Shown one piece after another: positions 37,373-45,714 of a DNA stretch of 64,000 nt. Under the pieces are notes generated by a model that worked only from the letters and a program-made list of their open reading frames with translations, searched no databases and had not been told where the DNA came from. The stretch comes from Flavobacterium sp. Its GTDB lineage: Bacteria; Bacteroidota; Bacteroidia; Flavobacteriales; Flavobacteriaceae. Location: NCBI RefSeq assembly GCF_039595935.1, contig NZ_JBCNKR010000004.1, positions 185,001-249,000 on the forward strand. Direction: 5' to 3'. The translations under genes and the position numbers were made by a program. Positions within the stretch are counted from its first letter, which is position 1. Each line of letters opens with the position of its first letter.

Positions 37373-38383
37373 TTAAACTGATTCTCTAATGATTAATGTT
37401 CCTTTTTTGAGGACTTTCTCTACTTTAAACTCTTCAAAATTTGTCATTTGGTCCATCAACAATTCTATTGATTTGACTGCTATATCCTCAATTGGCTGCG
37501 CAATAACCGAAATTGTGGGTGTATGCAGTTTAAAACTATCGTGGTCATCAAAACTAATGACCGAAATATCATCTGGAATTTTGTACTTTAAATTCCTAAA
37601 AGCCTGAAGTCCTGCAAGTCCTAAATAATTGGCCAAAAATAGCACTGCATCAATCTCAGGATTTTCTTTAAAAAAGCGAATTATTGCTTCAATTCTATCT
37701 TGTTCGCTTGCATGATAATCTAAATGCAGCGTATAATTTTCGTTATAAATTCCTTCTTCTTTCAACGCCTCGACATACCCTTTTTCTCGTAATTTCATCT
37801 GAATCATTCCAGATTTATTATTTACAACGGCTATATTTTTTCGTCCCTTACTAATTAAAAATTTTACAGCAGAATAAGACCCTTCATAATTATCCATCAG
37901 CACATGACTTACTTTTTGATTAGCAAAATATCGGTCGATTAAAACTACCGGTTTTTGCATTTTTAAAAGCTGACTTATGGTTTTTTCTAAATTTCTCGTT
38001 GGCGTAATGATAAAACCTTCTACGTTTGCCTGCAGTAAACTTTGCACAAGCTCTTCAGATCTTTCATTATCATCTCCTGTACTGCAATAAAAAACTCTGT
38101 AATTGATGTTTTTTGCTTCATCTTCAATAACCCGGGCCAAATCGGCAAAGAACTGATTGGAAATATCTTCAACAATAAGCCCAATAGATCTTGTTTTACC
38201 AGTTCGCAAACTACTTGCAATCATGCTTGGTTTGTACTGAAGTTTTTGCGCAACATCCTGAACTTTTTTAATTACAGCCGGACTAATCGCCATTTTCTCC
38301 CCTTTTCCATTGATTACAAAAGACACTGTCGAAATAGACACTTCGGCCTGTTTAGCAATATCTCTAATTGTAATCTTTTTCAT
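37373..38383 (-). CDS. LacI family transcriptional regulator of the mannan locus
   Basis: 336 aa. The N-terminal helix-turn-helix is KKITIRDIAKQAEVSISTVSFVINGKG (about 2-28), followed by a hinge. The periplasmic-binding-protein-like effector domain includes TRSIGLIVEDISNQFFADLARVIE and VISFDDHDSFKL. It is a cytosolic repressor that likely responds to a mannose-type sugar. It lies upstream of susC on the same strand and has its own promoter with an operator. LacI control of a SusC/SusD locus is less common than hybrid two-component or sigma/anti-sigma control. Confidence 0.95.
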   Translation of the reverse strand: MKKITIRDIAKQAEVSISTVSFVINGKGEKMAISPAVIKKVQDVAQKLQYKPSMIASSLRTGKTRSIGLIVEDISNQFFADLARVIEDEAKNINYRVFYCSTGDDNERSEELVQSLLQANVEGFIITPTRNLEKTISQLLKMQKPVVLIDRYFANQKVSHVLMDNYEGSYSAVKFLISKGRKNIAVVNNKSGMIQMKLREKGYVEALKEEGIYNENYTLHLDYHASEQDRIEAIIRFFKENPEIDAVLFLANYLGLAGLQAFRNLKYKIPDDISVISFDDHDSFKLHTPTISVIAQPIEDIAVKSIELLMDQMTNFEEFKVEKVLKKGTLIIRESV

Positions 38384-38421
38384 CAGGTTAATAATTTATT
38401 CTGTAATATTTTAGTACATCG

Positions 38422-38458
38422 CAAATATAGCAAACGAAACTTACAAAAACGTTTTAGT
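38422..38458 (-). promoter_or_regulatory. lacI promoter with overlapping LacI operator
   Basis: The perfect -7 element TATATTTG (- strand, 38422-38429) is followed 13 nt upstream by the operator ACAAAAACGTTTTAGT (38443-38458), one base from the ideal palindrome. This suggests autorepression. The leader is about 32 nt. Confidence 0.65.
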
Positions 38459-38717
38459 AAAATTTATTTTTAATAAATCGTTAATTTATTGCCAAAATAA
38501 AGTGAAATAATCAGTAAATAAAGGAATTTAGTCAGTTATTGTCATTTTGACTTTTAATACTGATTTAATGCATTTTAAGCGAATTTGATAGGTTTTTGAT
38601 GTGGTGATTTGAGATCTTTTAATGCGAATGTTTGAAAAAATAAACTAAAAATTTCATCTCATTTTTATAGTTATTTTAAAATTGAAGTAAAAACTGATGA
38701 AAAGAAATCATAAAAAA

Positions 38718-38752
38718 ATGCTCAAAGAATGATGTCATTCTTTTGAGCATTA
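38718..38752 (-). terminator. Terminator of the MutS-like gene
   Basis: A 16-bp stem with one bulged base, core ATGCTCAAA, has an A-run (38712-38719) that becomes a T-run on the - strand. It lies about 155 nt beyond the MutS-like stop, after the repeats. Confidence 0.65.
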
Positions 38753-38865
38753 AAATATTTTAGTTTAATCAACTTTGTCAAAGTTTAAAACTTTGACAAA
38801 GTTCGAAATCTATAAATATTAGCTAAAATATGTCATTTCGAGGAAGGAGAAATGACAAGATTACG

Positions 38866-38903
38866 AACCATCAACCATCAACCATCAACCATTAACCATT
38901 AAC
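38866..38903. repeat. Tandem heptamers AACCATC / AACCATT
   Basis: About five tandem 7-bp units, three AACCATC and two AACCATT, end just before the MutS-like stop codon. Confidence 0.75.
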
Positions 38904-38908
38904 AATCC

Positions 38909-40681
38909 TTAAATAACTCCCATTTTCTGCATTAAGAAAGTAGCACTTCTATTTTGGCAGATTCCATCACGGAGTTTATAATCAAAGTGAAGTTCATTAT
39001 TCTGAATTTCAACTTCAAAGCACTGGTTAGTTAAGGTATCAGGATATTCATTTGTAGTAAGACAGACTTCAATATCGTGAGTTGCAATAGCGCCAACCGC
39101 TTTTTTAGCAATCACTTTTTTAACCACTTCTATTGTACCGTTTCGTTTATCATCAGAATTTGTTCCTCTTAAAATTTCATCAAGTAAAACAAAAGCCGGA
39201 CCTTCTTCAAGCGCATCCATAATTTGTTTCAAACGTTTAATTTCGGCGAAGAAATACGATTCACTATCGGCTAAAGAATCAGATAATCGCATTGAAACTA
39301 ATACTGGAAGTGGATGTATATTAGCTTTTGAAGCACAAACTACTGAGCCTATTCCGCCTAAAACCATATTGATTCCTAAACTTCTTAAAAAAGTACTTTT
39401 ACCAGACATATTTGATCCGGTCAAAATCATAAACGACTGAGGATAAAAATGAGTATCATTCCCTACTCTCGTCAATGGATTTAATAGCGGATGACTTAAT
39501 TTTTCGAACCCAATTTTATATTCAGAATTAATTTCAGGAAAAACAAAATCCGGATTATTATAAGACAGATTTGCCAAACTATTTAAGGCTTCAAATTCTC
39601 CAATTATATTGATCCAGTTTTCAAGCTCTTCTGAGTAATCTTCTTTCCATTTTAAAAGCGCTCTTAAAACATGAAGATTAAATAAAAATGAGCCATTGAA
39701 CACGGTTGCAGTTACAAAATTGCTGATGGTATCCATTCTCGAAAACAACTCTGATAACTGTTTTAAATGCGAACTTGCCGATGCGTGTTTCGAAACCAAT
39801 TTTTCCTGTAAGTCAACCAGTTTTTTTGAAGTAAATTTTTCAGTTTCTATTTTCTTTACAATTAAACTGTAATGTTTGATGATTTTATCAATGTTATCTG
39901 CTTTTGCAATTTCTGACTGAATGCGTTTCAATGATCTTCCTAAAACAATTAAATTGGCGATAAAAACATACGTCAGATACGATAAAAGAATTGTTTTGGA
40001 TGTGATAAAATACCCAATCAAAAGCCCGAAAAAAGCCGTCGGAAGTACAATTGAAAGTGTTATTAAAACTTTAGGTAAAGGATTATTTTTAAATGATATC
40101 CAATGAATTAAAGATTCATATGAAGCTTTACTGTCATGACTGACAACTGCCAAGGCCTGAAAATCCTGTCGCCAGTCTATTTTGTTACTTAGCTCGGCAA
40201 TGGCTTCCTGGTTTAGAAGAATTATTTCGTTCGAAAAATGGTGTAATAATTTCTCGGCTAAAGTTTTTTTACCAATAAAAGTAGCCGTTCTGTTTAAATT
40301 CTGAAATAATGAATGTTCTCCAAAAATATCCAAATCATAAGCATACGGATGATGAAAATCGTTGAATTCAACACCGTTTTCAAAAGGAAGTTTTTCTCTT
40401 TTTAAATAAGAGATTTCGTCTTCATTTATTTTTAAAATGGCTTTTGTTAAATCTCTTTTGAATGACAATTTCGAATGAATTCTCATTAAAAAAAGAAAAC
40501 CAGCAAAAGACAGAAAAGCAAGTACTGAATATATTATTTCTTTTGTTTTTATATAATAAAATAACATAAACAAACAGAAAAATATGCTCAAAAGCCTTAA
40601 TAGACTTATGCTGTTATATCTTTTGCTGATTTTGGTAAAAATTTCTGAATACTGCGAGACCTTATTTGAATATGCTTCCAT
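38909..40681 (-). CDS. Membrane-associated MutS-like ATPase
   Basis: 590 aa from the ATG at 40681; a longer frame to 40735 would run over the promoter element at 40699-40706. The N-terminal part has two hydrophobic pairs (about 32-70 and 210-255), so the protein is probably membrane-bound. The C-terminal MutS ATPase domain has Walker A LTGSNMSGKST (about 415-425) and Walker B FVLLDEILRGTNSDDK. It lacks the mismatch-recognition (FxE) and connector domains of MutS. Such proteins are annotated as MutS-related, and a role in classical mismatch repair is unlikely. Confidence 0.85.
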   Translation of the reverse strand: MEAYSNKVSQYSEIFTKISKRYNSISLLRLLSIFFCLFMLFYYIKTKEIIYSVLAFLSFAGFLFLMRIHSKLSFKRDLTKAILKINEDEISYLKREKLPFENGVEFNDFHHPYAYDLDIFGEHSLFQNLNRTATFIGKKTLAEKLLHHFSNEIILLNQEAIAELSNKIDWRQDFQALAVVSHDSKASYESLIHWISFKNNPLPKVLITLSIVLPTAFFGLLIGYFITSKTILLSYLTYVFIANLIVLGRSLKRIQSEIAKADNIDKIIKHYSLIVKKIETEKFTSKKLVDLQEKLVSKHASASSHLKQLSELFSRMDTISNFVTATVFNGSFLFNLHVLRALLKWKEDYSEELENWINIIGEFEALNSLANLSYNNPDFVFPEINSEYKIGFEKLSHPLLNPLTRVGNDTHFYPQSFMILTGSNMSGKSTFLRSLGINMVLGGIGSVVCASKANIHPLPVLVSMRLSDSLADSESYFFAEIKRLKQIMDALEEGPAFVLLDEILRGTNSDDKRNGTIEVVKKVIAKKAVGAIATHDIEVCLTTNEYPDTLTNQCFEVEIQNNELHFDYKLRDGICQNRSATFLMQKMGVI

Positions 40682-40698
40682 GTAATTGTAATGAAATA

Positions 40699-40706
40699 CA
40701 AATATA
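40699..40706 (-). promoter_or_regulatory. -7 promoter element of the MutS-like gene
   Basis: TATATTTG on the - strand is a perfect match 18 nt upstream of the ATG at 40681, which supports that start. Confidence 0.55.
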
Positions 40707-40744
40707 GGTTTTACACTTTCAAAAAAATAATTCATTAAAACGAT

Positions 40745-41578
40745 TTAATTCTCATGCATTATTAAAACCGGTATTGAAACTTCTTTTGTAATTTTTTGAC
40801 TGAAACTGCTATCAAAAATAGATTCAAAAAAAGATCGTTTGTGTGTAATCGTCGTTAAAATATCAATGTCTTTATACAGAATGAAATCTAAAATAGTTTC
40901 TTTTACTTCATCACTTGGCAATATTTGAAACTCTACATTTTCATTTGCAAATTCTGTTTCCCATTCTTTAATAGTCATATGAGAAACATCAGAACTTGAG
41001 GTTTTAACGTATAAGCATTTCACTTTTGCATCGGTTTTTTTAGCAATTTTAAGTACTTTTTTCAGTACAATTTTATCCTTTTCTCTATATCGCGTTGTAA
41101 ATCCGATTGTTTTAATTTTCTTAAATTTAGCATCAATCGGAACACATAAAACAGGTACTTTAACTTCTGAAATTACCGAATTGGTGTTTGATCCCGTGAA
41201 GAATTTTGTCCAGTCAGAAACTCCCGTCGTTCCCATAATAACAAAGTCAATCTCGTCTTCTTCAACCGCATTTTTTAAGTTATAAATTAAATCACCATCC
41301 ATTAAGCGGTGTTTAATTACAATATCATCGAGTTTACGTTCGGCAGCAATAGTGCGAAGTTTTGGAATTTCATCTTTAAACATTTCAAATTTTGCCAATT
41401 CTATAGAACTATATATAGATGCATAATTCTCAGGAAAAAACTGACTGTCATAAACCGGAATCTCAAAAGTATGCAGTAAAACAAGTTCAGCTTTTACGAT
41501 TTTAGCAAATTCTAAAGCATGTACAAATGCATTTGTAGCGGCTTCCGAAAAATCTGTGGGAAATAGTATTTTTTTCAT
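40745..41578 (-). CDS. Universal stress protein, tandem two-domain
   Basis: 277 aa from the ATG at 41578; the extra ten codons of the longest frame (TTG at 41608) overlap the promoter. Two UspA-type domains: MKKILFPTDFSEAATNAFVHALEFA with VDFVIMGTTGVSDWTKFFTGSNTNSVI, then a second, more divergent copy ending TKEVSIPVLIMHEN. The first domain has the ATP-binding G-2X-G-9X-G(S/T)-like run (GTTG...GSNTN); the second lacks it. It is a cytosolic stress-resilience protein. An FNR/CRP-like box sits at the class II position of its promoter. Confidence 0.93.
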   Translation of the reverse strand: MKKILFPTDFSEAATNAFVHALEFAKIVKAELVLLHTFEIPVYDSQFFPENYASIYSSIELAKFEMFKDEIPKLRTIAAERKLDDIVIKHRLMDGDLIYNLKNAVEEDEIDFVIMGTTGVSDWTKFFTGSNTNSVISEVKVPVLCVPIDAKFKKIKTIGFTTRYREKDKIVLKKVLKIAKKTDAKVKCLYVKTSSSDVSHMTIKEWETEFANENVEFQILPSDEVKETILDFILYKDIDILTTITHKRSFFESIFDSSFSQKITKEVSIPVLIMHEN

Positions 41579-41605
41579 TTTATTGAGATTTTTAGGTTTG
41601 TTACT

Positions 41606-41650
41606 CAAATTTAATCATTCTAAAAACAAGTTTACCTGATAATTATCAGG
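41606..41650 (-). promoter_or_regulatory. Promoter with FNR/CRP-like box of the universal stress gene
   Basis: The perfect -7 element (TAAATTTG, 41606-41613) predicts transcription from about 41599. A perfect 16-bp palindrome CCTGATAATTATCAGG at 41635-41650 has the FNR-type core TGAT-N4-ATCA and is centred near -43, close to the classical -41.5 activating position. Confidence 0.6.
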
Positions 41651-41749
41651 AATTTAACAGTTAATAATTTCTTAATAATTTGTATTTTAAAGGTGCAAAA
41701 AAGGATAATTCACATGTGTTTAGCTTTTTAGAACTTTCTGCTTTTTTCT

Positions 41750-41757
41750 TACCTTTG
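41750..41757 (+). promoter_or_regulatory. -7 promoter element, leaderless start of mnmE
   Basis: TACCTTTG matches the consensus exactly and ends 4 nt before the mnmE ATG (41762), so the transcript probably starts at the start codon. Confidence 0.55.
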
Positions 41758-41761
41758 CAGC

Positions 41762-43162
41762 ATGATAAATCAAGATTCTATAGTTGCATTAGCTACTCCA
41801 TCCGGAGCCGGGGCTATTGCTATTATCCGTATTTCAGGTGCTGAAGCAATTTCAATTGGTAATTCTGTTTTTAAATCTATCAAAAACAAGGATTTAACTA
41901 AACAAAAAACACATACACTGCATTTAGGTCATATTATTGACAATGAAAAAACGCTTGATGAAGTTTTAGTTTCGGTATTCAAAGGCCCAAATTCTTATAC
42001 GGGTGAAGATACAATCGAAATTTCATGTCACGGCTCAACTTATATACAACAGCAGATTATTCAGTTATTATTGAGAAAAGGCTGTCGAATGGCCGATGCG
42101 GGTGAATTTACGCTAAGAGCTTTTCTAAATGGTAAATTGGATTTATCTCAGGCAGAAGCAGTTGCTGATTTGATTTCTTCTGATAATGAAGCTTCCCATC
42201 AAATTGCGATGCAGCAGATGCGAGGCGGATTTAGTAACGAAATTGCTAAATTAAGGGAAGAACTTTTGAATTTTGCTTCGCTGATTGAACTCGAACTTGA
42301 CTTTGCCGAAGAAGATGTAGAATTTGCAGACAGAACACAGTTTCATGAATTATTAAATCGGATTGAATTTGTTTTAAAACGTTTAATTGATTCATTTGCA
42401 GTTGGAAATGTCATTAAAAACGGAATTCCGGTTGCTATTGTCGGCGAGCCAAATGTTGGTAAATCAACTCTTTTGAATGCTTTATTAAATGAAGAACGCG
42501 CTATTGTTTCTGACATTGCCGGAACAACGCGAGATACAATTGAAGATGAGCTGGTTATTGCCGGAATTGGTTTTCGATTTATTGATACGGCAGGTATTCG
42601 TGAAACTAAAGACGTTGTAGAAAGTATTGGAATTAAAAAAACTTTTGAAAAAATCGATCAGGCTCAAGTTGTGATTTACTTGTTTGACGGTTTAAAGTTT
42701 AAAGCTTCAAGTTCTGAATTTGTTTCGGAAATCGAACAGATTAAAAATAAATATCCTTTAAAACCTCTAATTATTGTGGTTAATAAAAAAGATATTTTGT
42801 CTGAAGATGAAGTTTTAAATATTACGAATAAACTCGAAAATATAAACGCTAAACTTTTATTAATCTCAGCAAAAGAGAAAATTGGCGTTGAAGATTTGAA
42901 AAATGAATTACTTTCATTTGTAAACACGGGAGCTTTGAGAAATAATGAAACAATTGTAACTAATACAAGACATTATGATTCGTTACTAAAAGCTTTGGAT
43001 GAGATACAAAAAGTAAAATTTGGTTTGGAAACTAATCTTTCAAGTGATTTAATTGCTCTTGATATCCGTGAAGCTTTATATCAGTTTGGACTTATCACAG
43101 GTCAGGTTTCAAATGACGAATTACTGGGGAATATATTTGCTAATTTCTGCATCGGGAAATAG
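41762..43162 (+). CDS. mnmE: tRNA uridine-5-carboxymethylaminomethyl(34) synthesis GTPase MnmE
   Basis: 466 aa, the usual length. With MnmG it installs the cmnm5 group on wobble U34 of tRNAs. The start MINQDSIVALATPSGAGAIAIIRISG is canonical. The G domain shows GEPNVGKSTLLNALL (about 229), DIAGTTRDT, DTAGIR and NKKD. The C-terminus ends in the functional motif CIGK, with the catalytic Cys three residues from the end. It is a potassium-activated GTPase that dimerises through its G domain. It is monocistronic and followed by a terminator. Confidence 0.97.
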   Translation: MINQDSIVALATPSGAGAIAIIRISGAEAISIGNSVFKSIKNKDLTKQKTHTLHLGHIIDNEKTLDEVLVSVFKGPNSYTGEDTIEISCHGSTYIQQQIIQLLLRKGCRMADAGEFTLRAFLNGKLDLSQAEAVADLISSDNEASHQIAMQQMRGGFSNEIAKLREELLNFASLIELELDFAEEDVEFADRTQFHELLNRIEFVLKRLIDSFAVGNVIKNGIPVAIVGEPNVGKSTLLNALLNEERAIVSDIAGTTRDTIEDELVIAGIGFRFIDTAGIRETKDVVESIGIKKTFEKIDQAQVVIYLFDGLKFKASSSEFVSEIEQIKNKYPLKPLIIVVNKKDILSEDEVLNITNKLENINAKLLLISAKEKIGVEDLKNELLSFVNTGALRNNETIVTNTRHYDSLLKALDEIQKVKFGLETNLSSDLIALDIREALYQFGLITGQVSNDELLGNIFANFCIGK

Positions 43163-43243
43163 CAAAACAAAATAACGCAAAGCAACCACCAATACATCTG
43201 AAATATTACACAAAAAGTACATTTTAGATTGAACCAAAAAAAA

Positions 43244-43267
43244 CTCCAAAATTATTAGATTTTGGAG
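43244..43267. terminator. Terminator after mnmE
   Basis: A 9-bp stem CTCCAAAAT / ATTTTGGAG (43244-43252 with 43259-43267) is flanked by an A-run and a T-run, so it can work in both directions between mnmE and the sulfatase gene. Confidence 0.8.
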
Positions 43268-43370
43268 GTTTTTATTTTTTTAGTATCTATTACAAAAATA
43301 ATAAATGCTTGTATGTAAAGAGGCCCAAAAGTGTACTTTTGTCCGCAAATTTTATTAAATTTTAATATTA

Positions 43371-44903
43371 CTATTTATATTCATCAGGAATTATTTTAGG
43401 CAGACCTTCTCCAAAGGGGATATATTTTTTATTTGGTATTTTTTTCATCTCATCAAATAATTTAATGACACGGGGAGCCATGTACATTCCAGCCCACCCA
43501 TTATCTGATCCGCTAAAATGCCCTGGAGAATTTCCATTGTTTGGTGCAGCACCGTTAAATGTCATATCACGTTGTTCTGCCGGATCCCATAATAAATCAT
43601 AAGTAGCCACTACTTTTAATGGTTTATCCGATCCCAGCCAAGAATCTTTTGCAGTAAAAAGGAATTTAAAATTCTTAACACGAACGGCTCCAAAAGCCTG
43701 TCCTGCAAAAAAATAAAAATCCTGGCGTATGCCCGGCCCAGTTCCTAATAAAGAAGCACTAAGGTCTAAACCATCAAAAATAATTGGATTTCCTTCATTA
43801 TCTTTCCATTCATGTGCTGGCACTGGCTGACCGATAATAGAAGCAATTGTGGGCCACCAATCCATATGTGAAAACATATCTGTATTTAAAGACCCTGCTT
43901 TAATATGACCCGGCCACCAGGCTAAAGCCGGAACACGGAAGCCTCCTTCATACACAGAGCCTTTCATGCCTCTAAAGGGAGTATAACCTGCATCTGGCCA
44001 CGCATCTACCCAGGCTCCATTATCTGTTGTCCAAATAATTAATGTGTTTTTTTCAATGCCGGCATCGCGAACTGCCTGCAGAATTTGTCCGGAATTATCA
44101 TCCATTTCCATTAAAGCATCTAGATAATTACCCCCTCCTGGCGATTTACCTTTCCAGCGTGGTGACGGATTATTTGGGTTATGAACCTTCTCAAAACATA
44201 TAGTTGCAAAAAATGGTTTACTGTCTTTTGCATGTTGTTTTATATAATCAACCGCTTTAGAACGCATTTCGTCATCGACAACAGCTAAATCTGCAAACCC
44301 AACTTTTTGCTTTACAACTTTTGCTTTTTGCCCCGCTTTCCCTTCAAATTCACCAAGATTAATGGAATTCCATACTTTTAAGAATTCAGTATCATCAGAG
44401 GGAAAATTTGGATGAAGTATTTTATCATCATAAGCATAAACGCCAGCATAATAGGGCAGCATATTATACATTTCATCATATCCGTGCGCTATAGGATAAT
44501 TATCTTCTTTATCTCCTAAGTGCCACTTGCCTATAAAAACAGTAGAATAGCCTCCTTTTTTCAACGCTTCAGCTATAGTAGGTGTTTCTTTTGATAACCC
44601 ATTTGGATCTCCGGGAACCAATACGGCAGATAGTGCAGTACGAACAGGAATTCTTCCTGTTATGAATGATGCTCTCCCTGCTGTACAGCTTGATTGTCCA
44701 TAATAATTTACAAATCGCATTCCTTCCGAGGCCATACGATCTAAATTTGGAGTTGGAGCTCCTCTCATAACTCCACCGCCATAACTACCTAAATCTCCCC
44801 AACCAACATCATCAGTCATTATCATAATAACATTTGGTTTATTCTGTGCAATAATATTGCCACCGTAAAAGTGATTTATGCGGGTCTTTTGTCCCCATAC
44901 CAA
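43371..44903 (-). CDS. Arylsulfatase, body frame (frameshifted from signal peptide)
   Basis: About 510 aa of S1-type sulfatase. Metal-site Asp pair in MTDDVGWGD (31-32), the formylglycine motif C-T-A-G-R (Cys 73 to Arg 77), PNLDRMASEGMRF and the TTDNGAWVDAW region are intact, so the catalytic body looks functional. The frame begins with a TTG and lacks a signal peptide. A complete signal peptide (MKNRLLPLFMVLGTISAYSQ) lies directly upstream in another frame, 44964 to 44839. One extra base in the GGGG or AAAA run would explain this. Substrate unknown. It stands alone downstream of GH8, 751 bp away. Confidence 0.85.
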   Translation of the reverse strand: MVWGQKTRINHFYGGNIIAQNKPNVIMIMTDDVGWGDLGSYGGGVMRGAPTPNLDRMASEGMRFVNYYGQSSCTAGRASFITGRIPVRTALSAVLVPGDPNGLSKETPTIAEALKKGGYSTVFIGKWHLGDKEDNYPIAHGYDEMYNMLPYYAGVYAYDDKILHPNFPSDDTEFLKVWNSINLGEFEGKAGQKAKVVKQKVGFADLAVVDDEMRSKAVDYIKQHAKDSKPFFATICFEKVHNPNNPSPRWKGKSPGGGNYLDALMEMDDNSGQILQAVRDAGIEKNTLIIWTTDNGAWVDAWPDAGYTPFRGMKGSVYEGGFRVPALAWWPGHIKAGSLNTDMFSHMDWWPTIASIIGQPVPAHEWKDNEGNPIIFDGLDLSASLLGTGPGIRQDFYFFAGQAFGAVRVKNFKFLFTAKDSWLGSDKPLKVVATYDLLWDPAEQRDMTFNGAAPNNGNSPGHFSGSDNGWAGMYMAPRVIKLFDEMKKIPNKKYIPFGEGLPKIIPDEYK

Positions 44904-44964
44904 CCTGAGAATAAGCAGATATAGTTCCTAAAACCATAAATAAAGGGAGTAATCTATTTTTCAT
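44839..44964 (-). pseudogene. Out-of-frame signal peptide of the arylsulfatase
   Basis: Starting at the ATG at 44964, this frame encodes a clean signal peptide ending in SAYSQ, then runs 21 more residues and stops at 44839. The sulfatase body is in a frame one base away and is blocked upstream by a TAG at 44928-44930. The two frames overlap by about 65 bp, so deletion of one base restores a full-length secreted sulfatase. Confidence 0.7.
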
Positions 44965-45090
44965 AACCTTTTATCTTATGCGTTAATTATTTTCTTAAGT
45001 CTTTAAAATTCAAACACCTAGATTTGAAGCTGCAAAGTTCCCCTGAAAATAGATTTATTTTTGCCCGTAAAAGTTTTTAAACTTATAGAT

Positions 45091-45139
45091 TAAGGTATAT
45101 ATGAAATTGTATAATTTATAAAATAAGGTATATATGAAA
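45091..45139. repeat. Direct repeat TAAGGTATATATGAAA, two copies
   Basis: Identical 16-mers at 45091 and 45124 are exactly 33 bp apart, about three helical turns. They lie about 130-175 nt upstream of the sulfatase start and may be a regulator binding site. Confidence 0.7.
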
Positions 45140-45590
45140 ATTGTTTAATGAAAAATGAGATAATCTCAAAAAACATTTAAGAAAGAAAAAGGCACTAAAA
45201 AATGTTTAAAAACAAACAAACAATTAAAAAAATGAATTTAAAAACAAAATAAAAAAAAGGGGTATTAATTTTCTTTCCGTAAAATTTTAAAAGACTAAAT
45301 ATTAATACTATACAATTAAATAGATTTGTTTTGTCTGTTAATTTATTACAAAAAGCTGAGTTAATTTTGATGCAGGAGAATATAAAACTTGTTTAAAATG
45401 AAATTAGATATTTATACTTTTTTATAGATTAAATAATGTTTGATAAATTTTTATAGATATGAAAAGTAAGAAATAAATATTATTTCGTTTTCAAATTTGA
45501 AATTCTAAAAAACGCAGAAAAATATCTAAATCGGCACCTATCGTGTATGAAAAATCCCAAAGTTACAGAAAAAACTCAAAAGGTAAATAA

Positions 45591-45645
45591 GAACATAACA
45601 CAAAATAAAACATTGATAATCAATATTTTATTTTGTGTTATGTTC
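45591..45645. repeat. 55-nt near-perfect palindrome downstream of GH8
   Basis: 27-bp arms (45591-45617 and 45619-45645) differ at one position and meet across a single base. The arms begin GAACATAACACAAAAT. It could act as a terminator of the GH8 gene or be a remnant of a mobile sequence. Confidence 0.75.
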
Positions 45646-45714
45646 TTTGTTTGGATTTTTAAACGATGTTTTATATAGATTAAAAAAGAGAGTTTATAAT
45701 TTTTAGTCTTAAAA

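Larger units (their letters stand above)
38384..38908. other. Repeat-rich gap between lacI and the MutS-like gene
   Basis: From lacI outward it holds the lacI promoter and operator (38422-38458), a terminator-like hairpin (38718-38752), a perfect 33-nt palindrome (16-bp arms 38771-38786 and 38788-38803), a short hairpin (38831-38838 with 38850-38857) and tandem heptamers AACCATC/AACCATT (38866-38903). No coding frame is seen. Confidence 0.6.
44965..45714. other. Long AT-rich gap between sulfatase and GH8 genes
   Basis: Very AT-rich and without a coding frame longer than about 15 codons. It holds two direct copies of TAAGGTATATATGAAA (45091-45106 and 45124-45139) upstream of the sulfatase, and a 55-nt near-perfect palindrome (45591-45645) about 70 nt beyond the GH8 stop. 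Confidence 0.6.

Noticed and set aside
38042..38473. 143-aa + strand frame within lacI and its promoter
   Set aside because: It is antisense to a well-supported LacI gene and overlaps the operator; the composition is that of a shadow frame.
38866..38903. Tandem heptamers as a possible CRISPR array
   Set aside because: The units are 7 bp without spacers; no cas genes are near.
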